This document shows, piece after piece, positions 55,142 through 63,083 of a stretch of DNA of 64,000 bases (position 1 is its first letter; every line of letters starts with the position of its first letter). A model generated the notes under the pieces. That model ran no database searches and was not told the DNA's origin. It saw only the letters and a program-made list of their open reading frames with translations. Source of the stretch: Sinomonas gamaensis (GTDB lineage Bacteria > Actinomycetota > Actinomycetes > Actinomycetales > Micrococcaceae); NCBI RefSeq assembly GCF_005876955.1, contig NZ_SSCL01000001.1:388151-452150 (forward strand). The letters run 5' to 3'. The position numbers were made by a program, and so were the translations under genes.

Positions 55142-56289
55142 GCACGCCTCCCGGCACCGACGAGCGAGGGCCGGAACCGCAGCGGAATCTCGCGAGCTCC
55201 GGTGGCGAGGTCTGCCGCCAGCTCGCCCAGCAGCGGGGCGAACTTCGCACCGTGGCCACTGCAGGGGGAGAGGATGGTGATGCCGTGCGCGGTGTCGATG
55301 ATGAACTCCTCGTCGGGGGTGTTGGTGAACAGGCAGGTGGTCTCGGCGTAGGGCTCGGGGAGGAGGCCCGGGACGTACTGCTTGACGTAGTCGACGATCC
55401 GCTCACGGTGCGCGGGGTCGATGAGCCCGTCCTGGGCGGAGGCGTCGGCGATCGCCCTGCCGCCGTTGAACTCGGCCACCTTCTGCCCGCGGAAGTCGGC
55501 GTCCCGGCCTCCGGGGAGTCCATAGGTCTGGATGCCTGGCCGCTTGTGGATGAATGTCGGCCAGAAGGTCCCGGGGTCGGGCTGTTCGCGGTAGGGGAAG
55601 TGGAAGGCAGTCTCCTGCATGACCGTGAGAGCCGGGAGCGAGGAAAGGAACGCCGAGGGAAGGTCGAGGCCGCCAAGGAGTTGGGGCAGCCAGCCGCCGG
55701 CGGCGACAATCACATTCCCGGCCAGCAGCTCTTCTCCGCGCTCGCTCGTGAGGAGGTAGCCGGCACCGGCTCGGCTGGCGGTGGCCAGTGCCCAGTCTTC
55801 GTAGAGGCGTGCGCCGTGTGCGGAGGCGGCCCGCACCATCGCGTGAACGCTCTCGTGCGCGTCGATCACCCCCGCGCCGGAATGCCACAGCACCTCGGTG
55901 TCGAAGGCGAACTGCGGCCAGCGCGACCTGGCTTCCGCTGGGGAGAGCAGCTCGTGGGCGACCCCCACGGTCGCGAGGACTTCGGCCAGCTCGCCGGGTT
56001 TGCGGATCTGGCCGTGGTCCACACAGCCGGTGGGCGTGATGAGCTGGAAGCCCGCCAGGGCGCTGAGCTCCTTCCAGCCGGCGAGGGATTCCTTCACGAG
56101 GGCGGCGTAGCCGGTGTCTGGGTAGGCGTAGCGGAAGATGCGCGCCGAGCCGTGGGAGCTTCCGGCATGGTTCGCGGGCTCGGAGCGTTCGACGACGGCG
56201 ACCTGATGGCCGCGCTGGGCCAGACGCCACGCCGTGGCGGCGCCGGCAAGGCCGGCGCCGACCACGACATAGTCGAAGGAGTCGGGCAT
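55138..56289 (-). CDS. Monomeric sarcosine oxidase-like flavoprotein
   Basis: A 383-residue FAD-dependent N-methyl amino acid oxidase of the MSOX/MTOX group. The FAD site is DYVVVGAGLAGAATAWRLAQRG, followed by SSHGSARIFRYAYPD. The cysteine in TTCLFTNTPDEEFIID aligns with the residue that binds FAD covalently in MSOX, and SPCSGHGAKFAP is the active-site loop. Such enzymes oxidise N-methyl amino acids with O2 to the amino acid, formaldehyde and peroxide. It starts at the ATG at 56289, sharing a base with the stop of the FMN subunit gene (TGATG). Confidence 0.9.
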   Translation of the reverse strand: MPDSFDYVVVGAGLAGAATAWRLAQRGHQVAVVERSEPANHAGSSHGSARIFRYAYPDTGYAALVKESLAGWKELSALAGFQLITPTGCVDHGQIRKPGELAEVLATVGVAHELLSPAEARSRWPQFAFDTEVLWHSGAGVIDAHESVHAMVRAASAHGARLYEDWALATASRAGAGYLLTSERGEELLAGNVIVAAGGWLPQLLGGLDLPSAFLSSLPALTVMQETAFHFPYREQPDPGTFWPTFIHKRPGIQTYGLPGGRDADFRGQKVAEFNGGRAIADASAQDGLIDPAHRERIVDYVKQYVPGLLPEPYAETTCLFTNTPDEEFIIDTAHGITILSPCSGHGAKFAPLLGELAADLATGAREIPLRFRPSLVGAGRRA

Positions 56290-57665
56290 CAGAGCCCCGT
56301 TCCCGTCGCGCCCGGGATCCATGAGGTCCCGGCGAGCGGCACTCGGGCCATCGCGGCGGATTCGATGGTCAGGGCGACGAGGTCCTCGGGCTCGAGGTTG
56401 TGGAGGTGGGCCTTGCCGCATGCGCGGGCGATGGTCTGGGCCTCCATGGTCAGTACGCGCAGGTAATTCGCGATCCGCCGGCCGCCCACGACGGGGTCGA
56501 GCCTGGCGGAGAGCTCAGGATCCTGGGTGCTGATGCCGGCGGGATCGCGGCCGTCCTGGAAGTCGTCGTAGTAGCCGGCCGCGGAGCCGAGCTTGGCGTA
56601 CTCGGCAGCGTAGCGGGGGCTGTTGTCGCCGAGGGCGATGAGCGCGGCGGTGCCGATGGCCACTGCGTCGGCGCCGAGGGCCATGGCCTTAGCGACGTCT
56701 GCGCCGGTGCGGATTCCGCCCGAGACGATGAGCTGGACCTTGCGGTGCATCCCGAGCTCCTGCAGGGCCTGGACGGCCTGCGGGATGGCGGCGAGGGTAG
56801 GGATGCCGACGTTCTCGATGAACACCTGTTGGGTGGCGGCGGTCCCGCCCTGCATCCCGTCCAGGATCACGACATCCGCCCCCGACTTCACGGCGAGGGC
56901 CGTGTCGTAGTACGGGCGGGAGGCCCCGATCTTGACGTAGATCGGCTTCTCCCAGTCGGTGATCTCGCGAAGTTCGGCGATCTTGATCTCGAGGTCGTCC
57001 GGGCCCGTCCAGTCGGGGTGGCGGCAGGCCGAGCGCTGGTCGATGCCGATGGGAAGGGTGCGCATCTCGGCCACTCGCTCGGTGATCTTCTGGCCCAGCA
57101 GCATCCCGCCGCCGCCGGGCTTGGCGCCCTGGCCGAGCACGACCTCGATCGCGTCGGCCTTGCGCAGGTCGTCCGGGTTCATGCCGTAGCGGGACGGAAG
57201 GTACTGGTAGACGAGGTGCTTGGACTGGCCGCGCTCCTCGGGCGTCATACCGCCGTCGCCCGTTGTCGTGGAGGTGCCCACGGCGCTCGCGCCGCGGCCC
57301 AGCGCCTCCTTCGCGTTGGCCGACAGCGCGCCGAAGCTCATGCCGGCGATGGTGACGGGGATGTCGAGGCGGAGCGGCTTGGACGCGTAGCGGTCGCCGA
57401 GGACGATGTCGGTGCCGCACTTCTCACGGTAGCCCTCCAGGGGGTAGCGGGACATGGAGGCGCCGAGGAAGAGCAGGTCGTCGAAGTGAGGGACCTTGCG
57501 CTTGGCGCCCCAGCCCCGGATGTCGTAGATGCCGGTCTCGGCAGCGCGCTGGATGTCGGCTATCGTGGCGCGGTCGAAGGTCGCGGACTCGCGCAGGCCG
57601 AGCTCGGCCAGGGCGGGCGCGGGGAGGGCAGGTGCGACGGTCTGGTCTGGTGCGGTGAGGGTCAT
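56289..57665 (-). CDS. FMN-binding glutamate synthase-like subunit (GlxD/MgsC type)
   Basis: A 458-residue protein equal to the FMN domain of glutamate synthase. IAGMSFGALSANAKEALGRGA and GQGAKPGGGGMLLGQKI start the barrel, and DGMQGGTAATQQVFIENVG with VSGGIRTGADVAKAMALGADAVAIGTAAL bind FMN. Where glutamate synthases have CHxxxCPVGIATQDP with 3Fe-4S ligands, this one reads YYDDFQDGRDPAGISTQDP, so all the cluster cysteines are missing. With the two preceding genes it forms a split glutamate synthase-like enzyme, comparable to N-methylglutamate synthase. Confidence 0.9.
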   Translation of the reverse strand: MTLTAPDQTVAPALPAPALAELGLRESATFDRATIADIQRAAETGIYDIRGWGAKRKVPHFDDLLFLGASMSRYPLEGYREKCGTDIVLGDRYASKPLRLDIPVTIAGMSFGALSANAKEALGRGASAVGTSTTTGDGGMTPEERGQSKHLVYQYLPSRYGMNPDDLRKADAIEVVLGQGAKPGGGGMLLGQKITERVAEMRTLPIGIDQRSACRHPDWTGPDDLEIKIAELREITDWEKPIYVKIGASRPYYDTALAVKSGADVVILDGMQGGTAATQQVFIENVGIPTLAAIPQAVQALQELGMHRKVQLIVSGGIRTGADVAKAMALGADAVAIGTAALIALGDNSPRYAAEYAKLGSAAGYYDDFQDGRDPAGISTQDPELSARLDPVVGGRRIANYLRVLTMEAQTIARACGKAHLHNLEPEDLVALTIESAAMARVPLAGTSWIPGATGTGL

Positions 57666-57674
57666 GGCCGTCTC

Positions 57675-58391
57675 CTAGTAGGCGCTGGAGTTGTCGACGT
57701 GGAAGTTGTAGAGGGTGCGGGCGGAGCCATAGCGGGTGAAGTCGACTGGGTCGTCGTCGCGGCCGGCGGCCCGCAGGAGTTCGCCGAGTTCGGCCAGGTG
57801 CTCCTCGCGCATCTCCTTGACGACGCAGTCGGCGCCGAGGGAGGCGACCTTGCCCCTGACGTATAGGCGGGCCTCGTAGATGGAATCGCCGAGGGCCTCT
57901 CCGGCGTCGCCGCAGACCACGAGCCGCCCGGCTTGGGCCATGAAGGCCGACATGTGCCCGATGTTCCCGCCGACGACGATGTCGATGCCCTTCATCGAGA
58001 TGCCGCAGCGGGCGGAGGCATTCCCGTCGATGACGAGCAGCCCGCCGTGCGCCGTGGCGCCTGCGGACTGCGAGGCGTCGCCGGTGACGTGCACCGTGCC
58101 CGACATCATGTTCTCGGCGACGCCGACCCCGGCGTTGCCGTTGACGGTGATGCGCCCGCCCTGGTTCATTCCGGCCGCGTAGTAGCCGACGTGGCCGTTG
58201 ATTTCGATCTCGACTTCGGAGTTCACGCCGACGGCGATGCTGTGCTTCCCGCCGGGATGGTCGACGGCGAAAGCGTCGCCGTCCGCGGCGTGGTGGAGGG
58301 TCCTGTTGAGCTCGCGGACGCCGCCGAGCTTGAGGTCGAAGGCCCGGGGAGCGGTCCGCTGGGATTCGCGGCTCTCGAGAGTTGTTGTCAT
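57675..58391 (-). CDS. GXGXG-domain glutamate synthase-like subunit (GlxC/MgsB type)
   Basis: A 238-residue right-handed beta-helix protein matching the C-terminal GXGXG domain of glutamate synthase. Repeats are visible in GHVGYYAAGMNQGGRITVNGNAGVGVAENMMSGTVHVTGDA and in GNIGHMSAFMAQAGRLVVCGDAGEALGDS. This domain is structural and links the ammonia channel. The ATG at 58391 has AAAGGA. It lies 26 bases after the amidotransferase gene and 9 before the FMN subunit gene. Confidence 0.9.
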   Translation of the reverse strand: MTTTLESRESQRTAPRAFDLKLGGVRELNRTLHHAADGDAFAVDHPGGKHSIAVGVNSEVEIEINGHVGYYAAGMNQGGRITVNGNAGVGVAENMMSGTVHVTGDASQSAGATAHGGLLVIDGNASARCGISMKGIDIVVGGNIGHMSAFMAQAGRLVVCGDAGEALGDSIYEARLYVRGKVASLGADCVVKEMREEHLAELGELLRAAGRDDDPVDFTRYGSARTLYNFHVDNSSAY

Positions 58392-58417
58392 GGGAGTTCC
58401 TTTGGGACGTGGGGTGT

Positions 58418-59326
58418 TCAGAGCGACCAGGTGTAGACCTTGCCGGGCTCAGGCTCGAAGATGCGGGCGTTCTCGATGCCCGGCAGCTCGGCCAGGGCGC
58501 GGAACTCCGAGGCCATGGCGACCCAGTCCTCGGTCTCGGCGATGATGGCCGGCTTGCACGCGATGGGGTCACGGACCACAGCCATGCTGTCCGCGGTGGT
58601 CACGACGAGTGTGTAGAACCCATCGAGGGTTTCTCCGAGGTTCACGAGTGCGGTCTCTAGGTCGTCGCCCTGCTCGAGGCGGTGTGCCACGTAGCGGGCG
58701 CCGACCTCGGTGTCGTTCTCGGAGTCGAAGTGGACGCCGAGGCGCTGCAGCTCGCGGCGGACGGAGGCATGGTTCGAGAACGAGCCGTTGTGGACGAGAC
58801 ACAGGTCGTCGGCGACGGAGAACGGGTGCGAGCCGCCAGCTGTGACTGCTGACTCGGTGGCCATGCGCGTGTGGGTCACGGCCTGCGTGCCGCGCATCGC
58901 CTTGACACCGTGCCGCTCGGCAACCTCGACCGGGTGTCCGACACTCTTCATCACCGCCACGCGCTCGCCGCGACCGGCGACGACGACCTCGGGGTAGGCC
59001 TTGGCGATCATCTTCGCGAGGTCCTCGGCTGGGACTTCGGCCGAGATGAACGTCGTGTCGCCGACCACCTTGATCTCTGTACCGCCGCTCTCGGGGAGGA
59101 GTTCGCCCAGGAGGGCGTCGACGTCGTCCGCGCGGATCCCGAGGTCGCCTCCGAGGAGGCTCAGGGTGGAGAGGCCCTCTGCGGTGAGGGCGGGGTTGTC
59201 GTAGACGGCGAGGCCTGCGGAGTCGGGTCCCCGGTCGACGATCTCGCAGAGCATGGTGGTGAGCAGGGAACCCATGCTTGAGCGCAGTTCTGGGTTGCGC
59301 AGCTGCAGGGCGGCAATTCCGCACAT
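58418..59326 (-). CDS. Class II glutamine amidotransferase-like subunit (GlxB/MgsA type)
   Basis: A 302-residue Ntn hydrolase. Its N-terminus MCGIAAL provides Cys2 as the nucleophile after Met removal. THTRMATESAV and LVHNGSFSNHASVRREL are the glutamine-site motifs. In glutamate synthase-like complexes this subunit frees ammonia, or an amine from a gamma-glutamyl amide, and passes it to the FMN subunit. It follows the ligase gene by 36 bases. Confidence 0.91.
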   Translation of the reverse strand: MCGIAALQLRNPELRSSMGSLLTTMLCEIVDRGPDSAGLAVYDNPALTAEGLSTLSLLGGDLGIRADDVDALLGELLPESGGTEIKVVGDTTFISAEVPAEDLAKMIAKAYPEVVVAGRGERVAVMKSVGHPVEVAERHGVKAMRGTQAVTHTRMATESAVTAGGSHPFSVADDLCLVHNGSFSNHASVRRELQRLGVHFDSENDTEVGARYVAHRLEQGDDLETALVNLGETLDGFYTLVVTTADSMAVVRDPIACKPAIIAETEDWVAMASEFRALAELPGIENARIFEPEPGKVYTWSL

Positions 59327-59362
59327 AGTGATTCCTCTTCTTTCGGTGGCCGTGGCAGGCGA

Positions 59363-60760
59363 TCAAACAGCGGTGAGGTAGCGGCTGACTTCCCAGGACG
59401 TGACGTGGCTGTGCCATTCGAGGAACTCGGCCTCTTTGGCGGCCGCGTAGTAGCTGCCGACCTCGGCCGAGCCGCTGAGCGCGGTGAGCATGACCGGGTC
59501 CTGGCGGAGTTCCTGGACCGCGTGGAGCAGCGTGGGCGGGAGTGCCTTGGCGTCGAGCCCACGCTCGCCCGGGGCGCAGGGGGCACCGGGGTCGAGCCCG
59601 CGGTCCATGCCGTCCAGGCCCGCGGTGACCGCGGCGGCGATCGCGAGATAGGGGTTCGCCGAGCCGTCGCCGGAGCGCAGCTCGATGCGGTGCGGGTCGG
59701 GGACCCTGATCATGTGGGTCCTGTCGTTGCCGCCGTAGGAGGCCTTGTTCGTCGACCAGGTCGCCCCGGACTCGGTCGCTGTGGCGCCCGTGCGCTTGTA
59801 CGAATTGACCGTGGGGGCGAGGAACACCTGGAGGGCGGGGGCATGGTCGAGGATCCCCGCCACGAACGCGTAGGCCGTCTCGGAGAAGCCGAGCCCATGG
59901 CGATCGTCCCAGTCCGCCGGGAAGAGCTCCTCACCGCTCTCGTTCCAGAGCGAGAGGTGGAAGTGGAGTCCGTTTCCTGTGCGGTTCGTGAACGGCTTGG
60001 GCATGAACGTGGCCACCATGCCCCGCTGTTCCGCGAGGACGTTGAGCAGGTAGCGCAGGGTGACCACGCGGTCGGCGGTCACGAGCGCGTCGTCGTAGTC
60101 GAAGTTCTGCTCGAACTGTCCCGCGCCGTCCTCGTGGTCGTTCGCATAGTTGCCCCACCCGAGGGCGTTCATGGTCTCGGAGACCTCGGTGAGGTGCTCG
60201 TACATGCGGGTGACGCCTCGGGCGTCGTAGCACGGGTGCGCTCCATCGTCCTTCGAATCTGCCGGGGCGAGTGAGCCGTCGTCGCCCTTCGTGACGAGGA
60301 AGTACTCCACCTCCGCGCCAGCCTTCGCCGTCATCCCCTTTTCCGCGAGACGGGCGAGGGCATTCTTGAGGATGACGCGCGGGGCGTAGGGCCAGGGCTT
60401 GCCGTCGACGTACGGATCGCAGTGCACGAGCGCCAGACCGGATCGGACCGCGTCCAGAGGTGTGAAGCTCGAGGCGTCCGGAATCGCGCAGAGGTCCCCG
60501 TCCTGGGGCTTCTGGCCGACGAGCCCGGCGGCGTAGCCTGCGAAGCCGAGCTTGCCGGCCTCGAGTTCGGCCAGTGCAGAGACTGGGACAAGCTTGGCGC
60601 AGGGCTTGCCGTTCATGTCGACAAAGGTGGCGAGGATGAACTTCGTGCCGTGGGCCTCCGCCAACTCGGCGAGCGGGCTCTGGGCCGCCTGAAGGTCGAG
60701 AGCGGGGGGATCTGAGGCGAGGGCTGTCATCGAGGATCCAATCTGCTCATTCGTTCTCAT
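59363..60760 (-). CDS. Type III glutamine synthetase-like ligase (GlnT / gamma-glutamylmethylamide synthetase type)
   Basis: A 465-residue ATP-dependent glutamate-amine ligase. AGAEVEYFLV and NDHEDGAGQFEQNFDYDDALVTADR carry metal ligands, GNGLHFHLSLW and NSYKR bind glutamate, and HRIELRSGDGSANPYLAIAAAV is the C-terminal motif. The DHEDGAGQFE stretch is typical of GlnT and of gamma-glutamylmethylamide synthetase rather than of GlnA. The ATG at 60760 has AGGGAA five bases upstream; ATG at 60730 is an alternative. First gene of the minus-strand operon, divergent from amt. Confidence 0.9.
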   Translation of the reverse strand: MRTNEQIGSSMTALASDPPALDLQAAQSPLAELAEAHGTKFILATFVDMNGKPCAKLVPVSALAELEAGKLGFAGYAAGLVGQKPQDGDLCAIPDASSFTPLDAVRSGLALVHCDPYVDGKPWPYAPRVILKNALARLAEKGMTAKAGAEVEYFLVTKGDDGSLAPADSKDDGAHPCYDARGVTRMYEHLTEVSETMNALGWGNYANDHEDGAGQFEQNFDYDDALVTADRVVTLRYLLNVLAEQRGMVATFMPKPFTNRTGNGLHFHLSLWNESGEELFPADWDDRHGLGFSETAYAFVAGILDHAPALQVFLAPTVNSYKRTGATATESGATWSTNKASYGGNDRTHMIRVPDPHRIELRSGDGSANPYLAIAAAVTAGLDGMDRGLDPGAPCAPGERGLDAKALPPTLLHAVQELRQDPVMLTALSGSAEVGSYYAAAKEAEFLEWHSHVTSWEVSRYLTAV

Positions 60761-60971
60761 TCGTTCCCTGGTAGGAAACTATGTTGAATCCAGTTACGCA
60801 TACAGTTCGTTTCGACCGCGTGCAGGGAATGTAAATGCTGCGTTGCCGCAACCTCTCTGCAGGTCGGCCATCTGGCGGGGGAGGGGAATTTAACGGGCCG
60901 GAAACCCGTGCGGGTTGAACGTGGGTCATCTTTGTTTCATCCCATTCCAACCTTTCCCGGATAGGAGTCCC
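60761..60971. promoter_or_regulatory. Divergent control region between the ligase operon and amt
   Basis: A 211-base gap that must drive both units. GTTAC at 60793-60797 and several GAAAC/GTTTC-like pentamers nearby (60774-60815) recall the actinobacterial GlnR box (GTnAC-n6-GAAAC), but the spacing is not canonical. An XRE-cupin site would also be expected here. No definite -35/-10 pair was fixed. Confidence 0.3.
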
Positions 60972-62261
60972 ATGGACACCGGACACACCGCGTGGATTCT
61001 GGCCGCCTCGGCCCTGGTCTGCATGCTCATCCCAGCGCTCGCTCTCTTCTACGGGGGCATGGTCGGCTCCCGGCGCATCCTGAATATGATGCTGATGTGC
61101 TTCGGCGGCGTGAGCGTCGTCGCCGTCCTCTGGGCACTGTTCGGCTACTCGGCCGTCTTCGGGAGCTCGGTCGGCGGCCTCGGGCTCATTGGAGACGTCA
61201 CGCAATACCTCGGTCTCGGCCAGGTCCTGCCCGAGGATCCGAAGGCTCCCATACCGCCCGCGGTCTTCGCGGCCTTCCAGCTCTTCTTCGCCGGAATCAC
61301 GACGGCGATCATCGCCGGGGCGGCGGCGGGCCGCATGAAGTTCGGCGCGTGGATGCTTTTCGCCGGGATCTGGTCGACTGTCGTCTACCTCCCGGTCGCC
61401 CACTGGGTCTTCGCCGCGAGCTCGGCGGATGGCAGCGTCGTCGGGGGCTGGATCCTCAACGGCATCAAGGCCGTCGACTTCGCCGGCGGGACCGCCGTGC
61501 ACATCAACTCCGGCGTCGCGGCCCTCGCCCTCTCCCTGGTCCTCGGCCGCAGCGCCGGCTGGCCGAAGAGCGAGCATGTTCGGCCCCACAGCCGTCCGCT
61601 CGTCCTGGTCGGGGCTGGCCTCCTGTGGGCCGGCTGGTTCGGGTTCAACGCCGGCTCCGCTCTCACGGCCGGCAACAGCGCCGCCGTCGTCTTCCTCAAC
61701 ACCGCCATCGCCGGCGCCGCCGGCCTCCTCGGCTGGATCGCCCTCGAGCGGATCCGGCTCGGCAGCTCCAGCAGCATCGGCGCCGCCTCGGGGCTCGTCG
61801 CAGGCCTCGTTGCCATCACTCCTGCGTGCGGCGCCGTCAACCCCGTCGGTGCCATCGCGATCGGCGCCATCGCTGGAGCCGTCTGCTCGCTCGCCATCGA
61901 ATGGAAGTACCGGCTGGGCTTCGACGACTCGCTCGACGTCGTCGGCGTCCACCTCGTCGGCGGCATCATCGGCACGCTCCTGATCGGGCTGTTCGCCACC
62001 GACTCCGCCCCCAACAAGGTCAGCGGGCTCTTCTACGGCGGCGGACTCCAGCTGCTCGGCGTCCAGGCCCTCGCCGTCGCCGCCGTGCTCGTGTATTCCT
62101 TCGCCCTCACGTGGGTGATCGCAGTCGTCGTCAAGCGCACCGTAGGCCTCCGGATCGACCCGGCCGGCGAGCTTCGCGGGATCGACCTTGCCGCCCACGC
62201 GGAGGAGGCCTACCTGGTAGACGAAGAGCCCGTGGAACTGGGCGCCCCCACCCTCAGGTGA
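60972..62261 (+). CDS. amt: Ammonium/methylammonium transporter
   Basis: A 429-residue Amt channel with eleven spans. ALALFYGGMVGSRRILNMMLMCF is the opening signature, the twin-histidine region is seen in DFAGGTAVHINSG (first His) and VVGVHLVGGIIGTLL (second His), and WFGFNAGSALTAGNSA precedes span 7. It could carry ammonium or methylammonium. The ATG at 60972 follows AGGAG. The usual partner glnK is not adjacent; instead a HutD-like gene overlaps by 4 bases. The divergent amine-utilisation operon points to methylammonium or recovered ammonium as cargo. Confidence 0.94.
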   Translation: MDTGHTAWILAASALVCMLIPALALFYGGMVGSRRILNMMLMCFGGVSVVAVLWALFGYSAVFGSSVGGLGLIGDVTQYLGLGQVLPEDPKAPIPPAVFAAFQLFFAGITTAIIAGAAAGRMKFGAWMLFAGIWSTVVYLPVAHWVFAASSADGSVVGGWILNGIKAVDFAGGTAVHINSGVAALALSLVLGRSAGWPKSEHVRPHSRPLVLVGAGLLWAGWFGFNAGSALTAGNSAAVVFLNTAIAGAAGLLGWIALERIRLGSSSSIGAASGLVAGLVAITPACGAVNPVGAIAIGAIAGAVCSLAIEWKYRLGFDDSLDVVGVHLVGGIIGTLLIGLFATDSAPNKVSGLFYGGGLQLLGVQALAVAAVLVYSFALTWVIAVVVKRTVGLRIDPAGELRGIDLAAHAEEAYLVDEEPVELGAPTLR

Positions 62262-62809
62262 ACGGCGTGATCATCCGGTTCTCCACTCTCCATGCTGCGT
62301 TCTGGCGCAATGGAGGAGGCGAAACCGTCGAGATAGCCTCCGAAACAGGAGGAGACCCGGATGGGGGCTGGAGATGGCGAATCAGTCTCGCAACGGTTGC
62401 ACGCCCTGGGCCCTTTTCTGCCTTCCCTGGGATGCACCGTATTCTCACCGTGGTCGATGGCGCAGAACTCGATCTCAGGATCGGCAACAAGGCTCATAGG
62501 GCACGTCGCCATGAGCCGCTGGCCTTCGACGGCGCCGCCCCAGCCGCTGCTTCGCTCCATGGCTCCGGTCCAGCCCGAGCGCTCAATGTGATCTTCGACC
62601 CCGTAGCCGTTCGGGCACACGTTGAAGTCGGGCGGCTGGATGGGCGGACTTCGTTGGCGACCGAAGATGTTGCTGTCGCCCTGGGCGGCGACCTCAGCGT
62701 CGGCGGCTTTGGGCTCGCGCCCTTCGACACTGTCCTGAGTGGTTCTCCGCCCCCTACCGTGCACGGTCGAGGCCTTCTGGCTCGGATCACTGTGGGACCT
62801 CGAGTGTGA
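62258..62809 (+). CDS. HutD/Ves family protein
   Basis: A 183-residue cupin-like protein. AAFWRNGGGETVEIASE, WRWRISLATVARPGPFSAFPGMHRILTVVDGAELDL and GSGPARALNVIFD follow the HutD (Ves) family. Members occur in nitrogen-compound operons and may control or protect them, but no activity is agreed. The GTG at 62258 overlaps the amt stop (GTGA); a second GTG at 62267 is possible. A much longer frame running back through amt is only a shadow. Coupling to amt suggests joint expression. Confidence 0.82.
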   Translation: MNGVIIRFSTLHAAFWRNGGGETVEIASETGGDPDGGWRWRISLATVARPGPFSAFPGMHRILTVVDGAELDLRIGNKAHRARRHEPLAFDGAAPAAASLHGSGPARALNVIFDPVAVRAHVEVGRLDGRTSLATEDVAVALGGDLSVGGFGLAPFDTVLSGSPPPTVHGRGLLARITVGPRV

Positions 62810-63083
62810 AGGACGACGGCGGTGGGCTGGCAGATTTGCTGGCTCACCGCCGGTCGTCCGGCGTTCCGTTGCGCGATTTTGCCTGGACCTCGTTGTAACA
62901 GCACTCGTTGCCACTGAAATGGCGCGTCATTTCCAGCGCGCTCAACCGCCTCGCCCTTCAATTCCTATCGGTGGGAAGGCGGCATTTAGCCAAAGAACAA
63001 ATGTCAGGAAATTGCGCGGGTACCGGGGGCGCGTAGAAGGATTTTGCGACTCGCCCGGGTCTGCTCTCTGCTTCGGCTGCGGC
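62810..63083. other. Gap between the HutD-like and aldehyde dehydrogenase genes
   Basis: A 274-base convergent gap. It is less GC-rich in the centre, and I see no gene, repeat or clear terminator in it. Confidence 0.4.

Noticed and set aside
60992-62257. Extension of the HutD-like frame back through amt
   Set aside because: This part is Arg/Pro-rich and out of frame with a clear Amt transporter; only the part from 62258 is protein-like.
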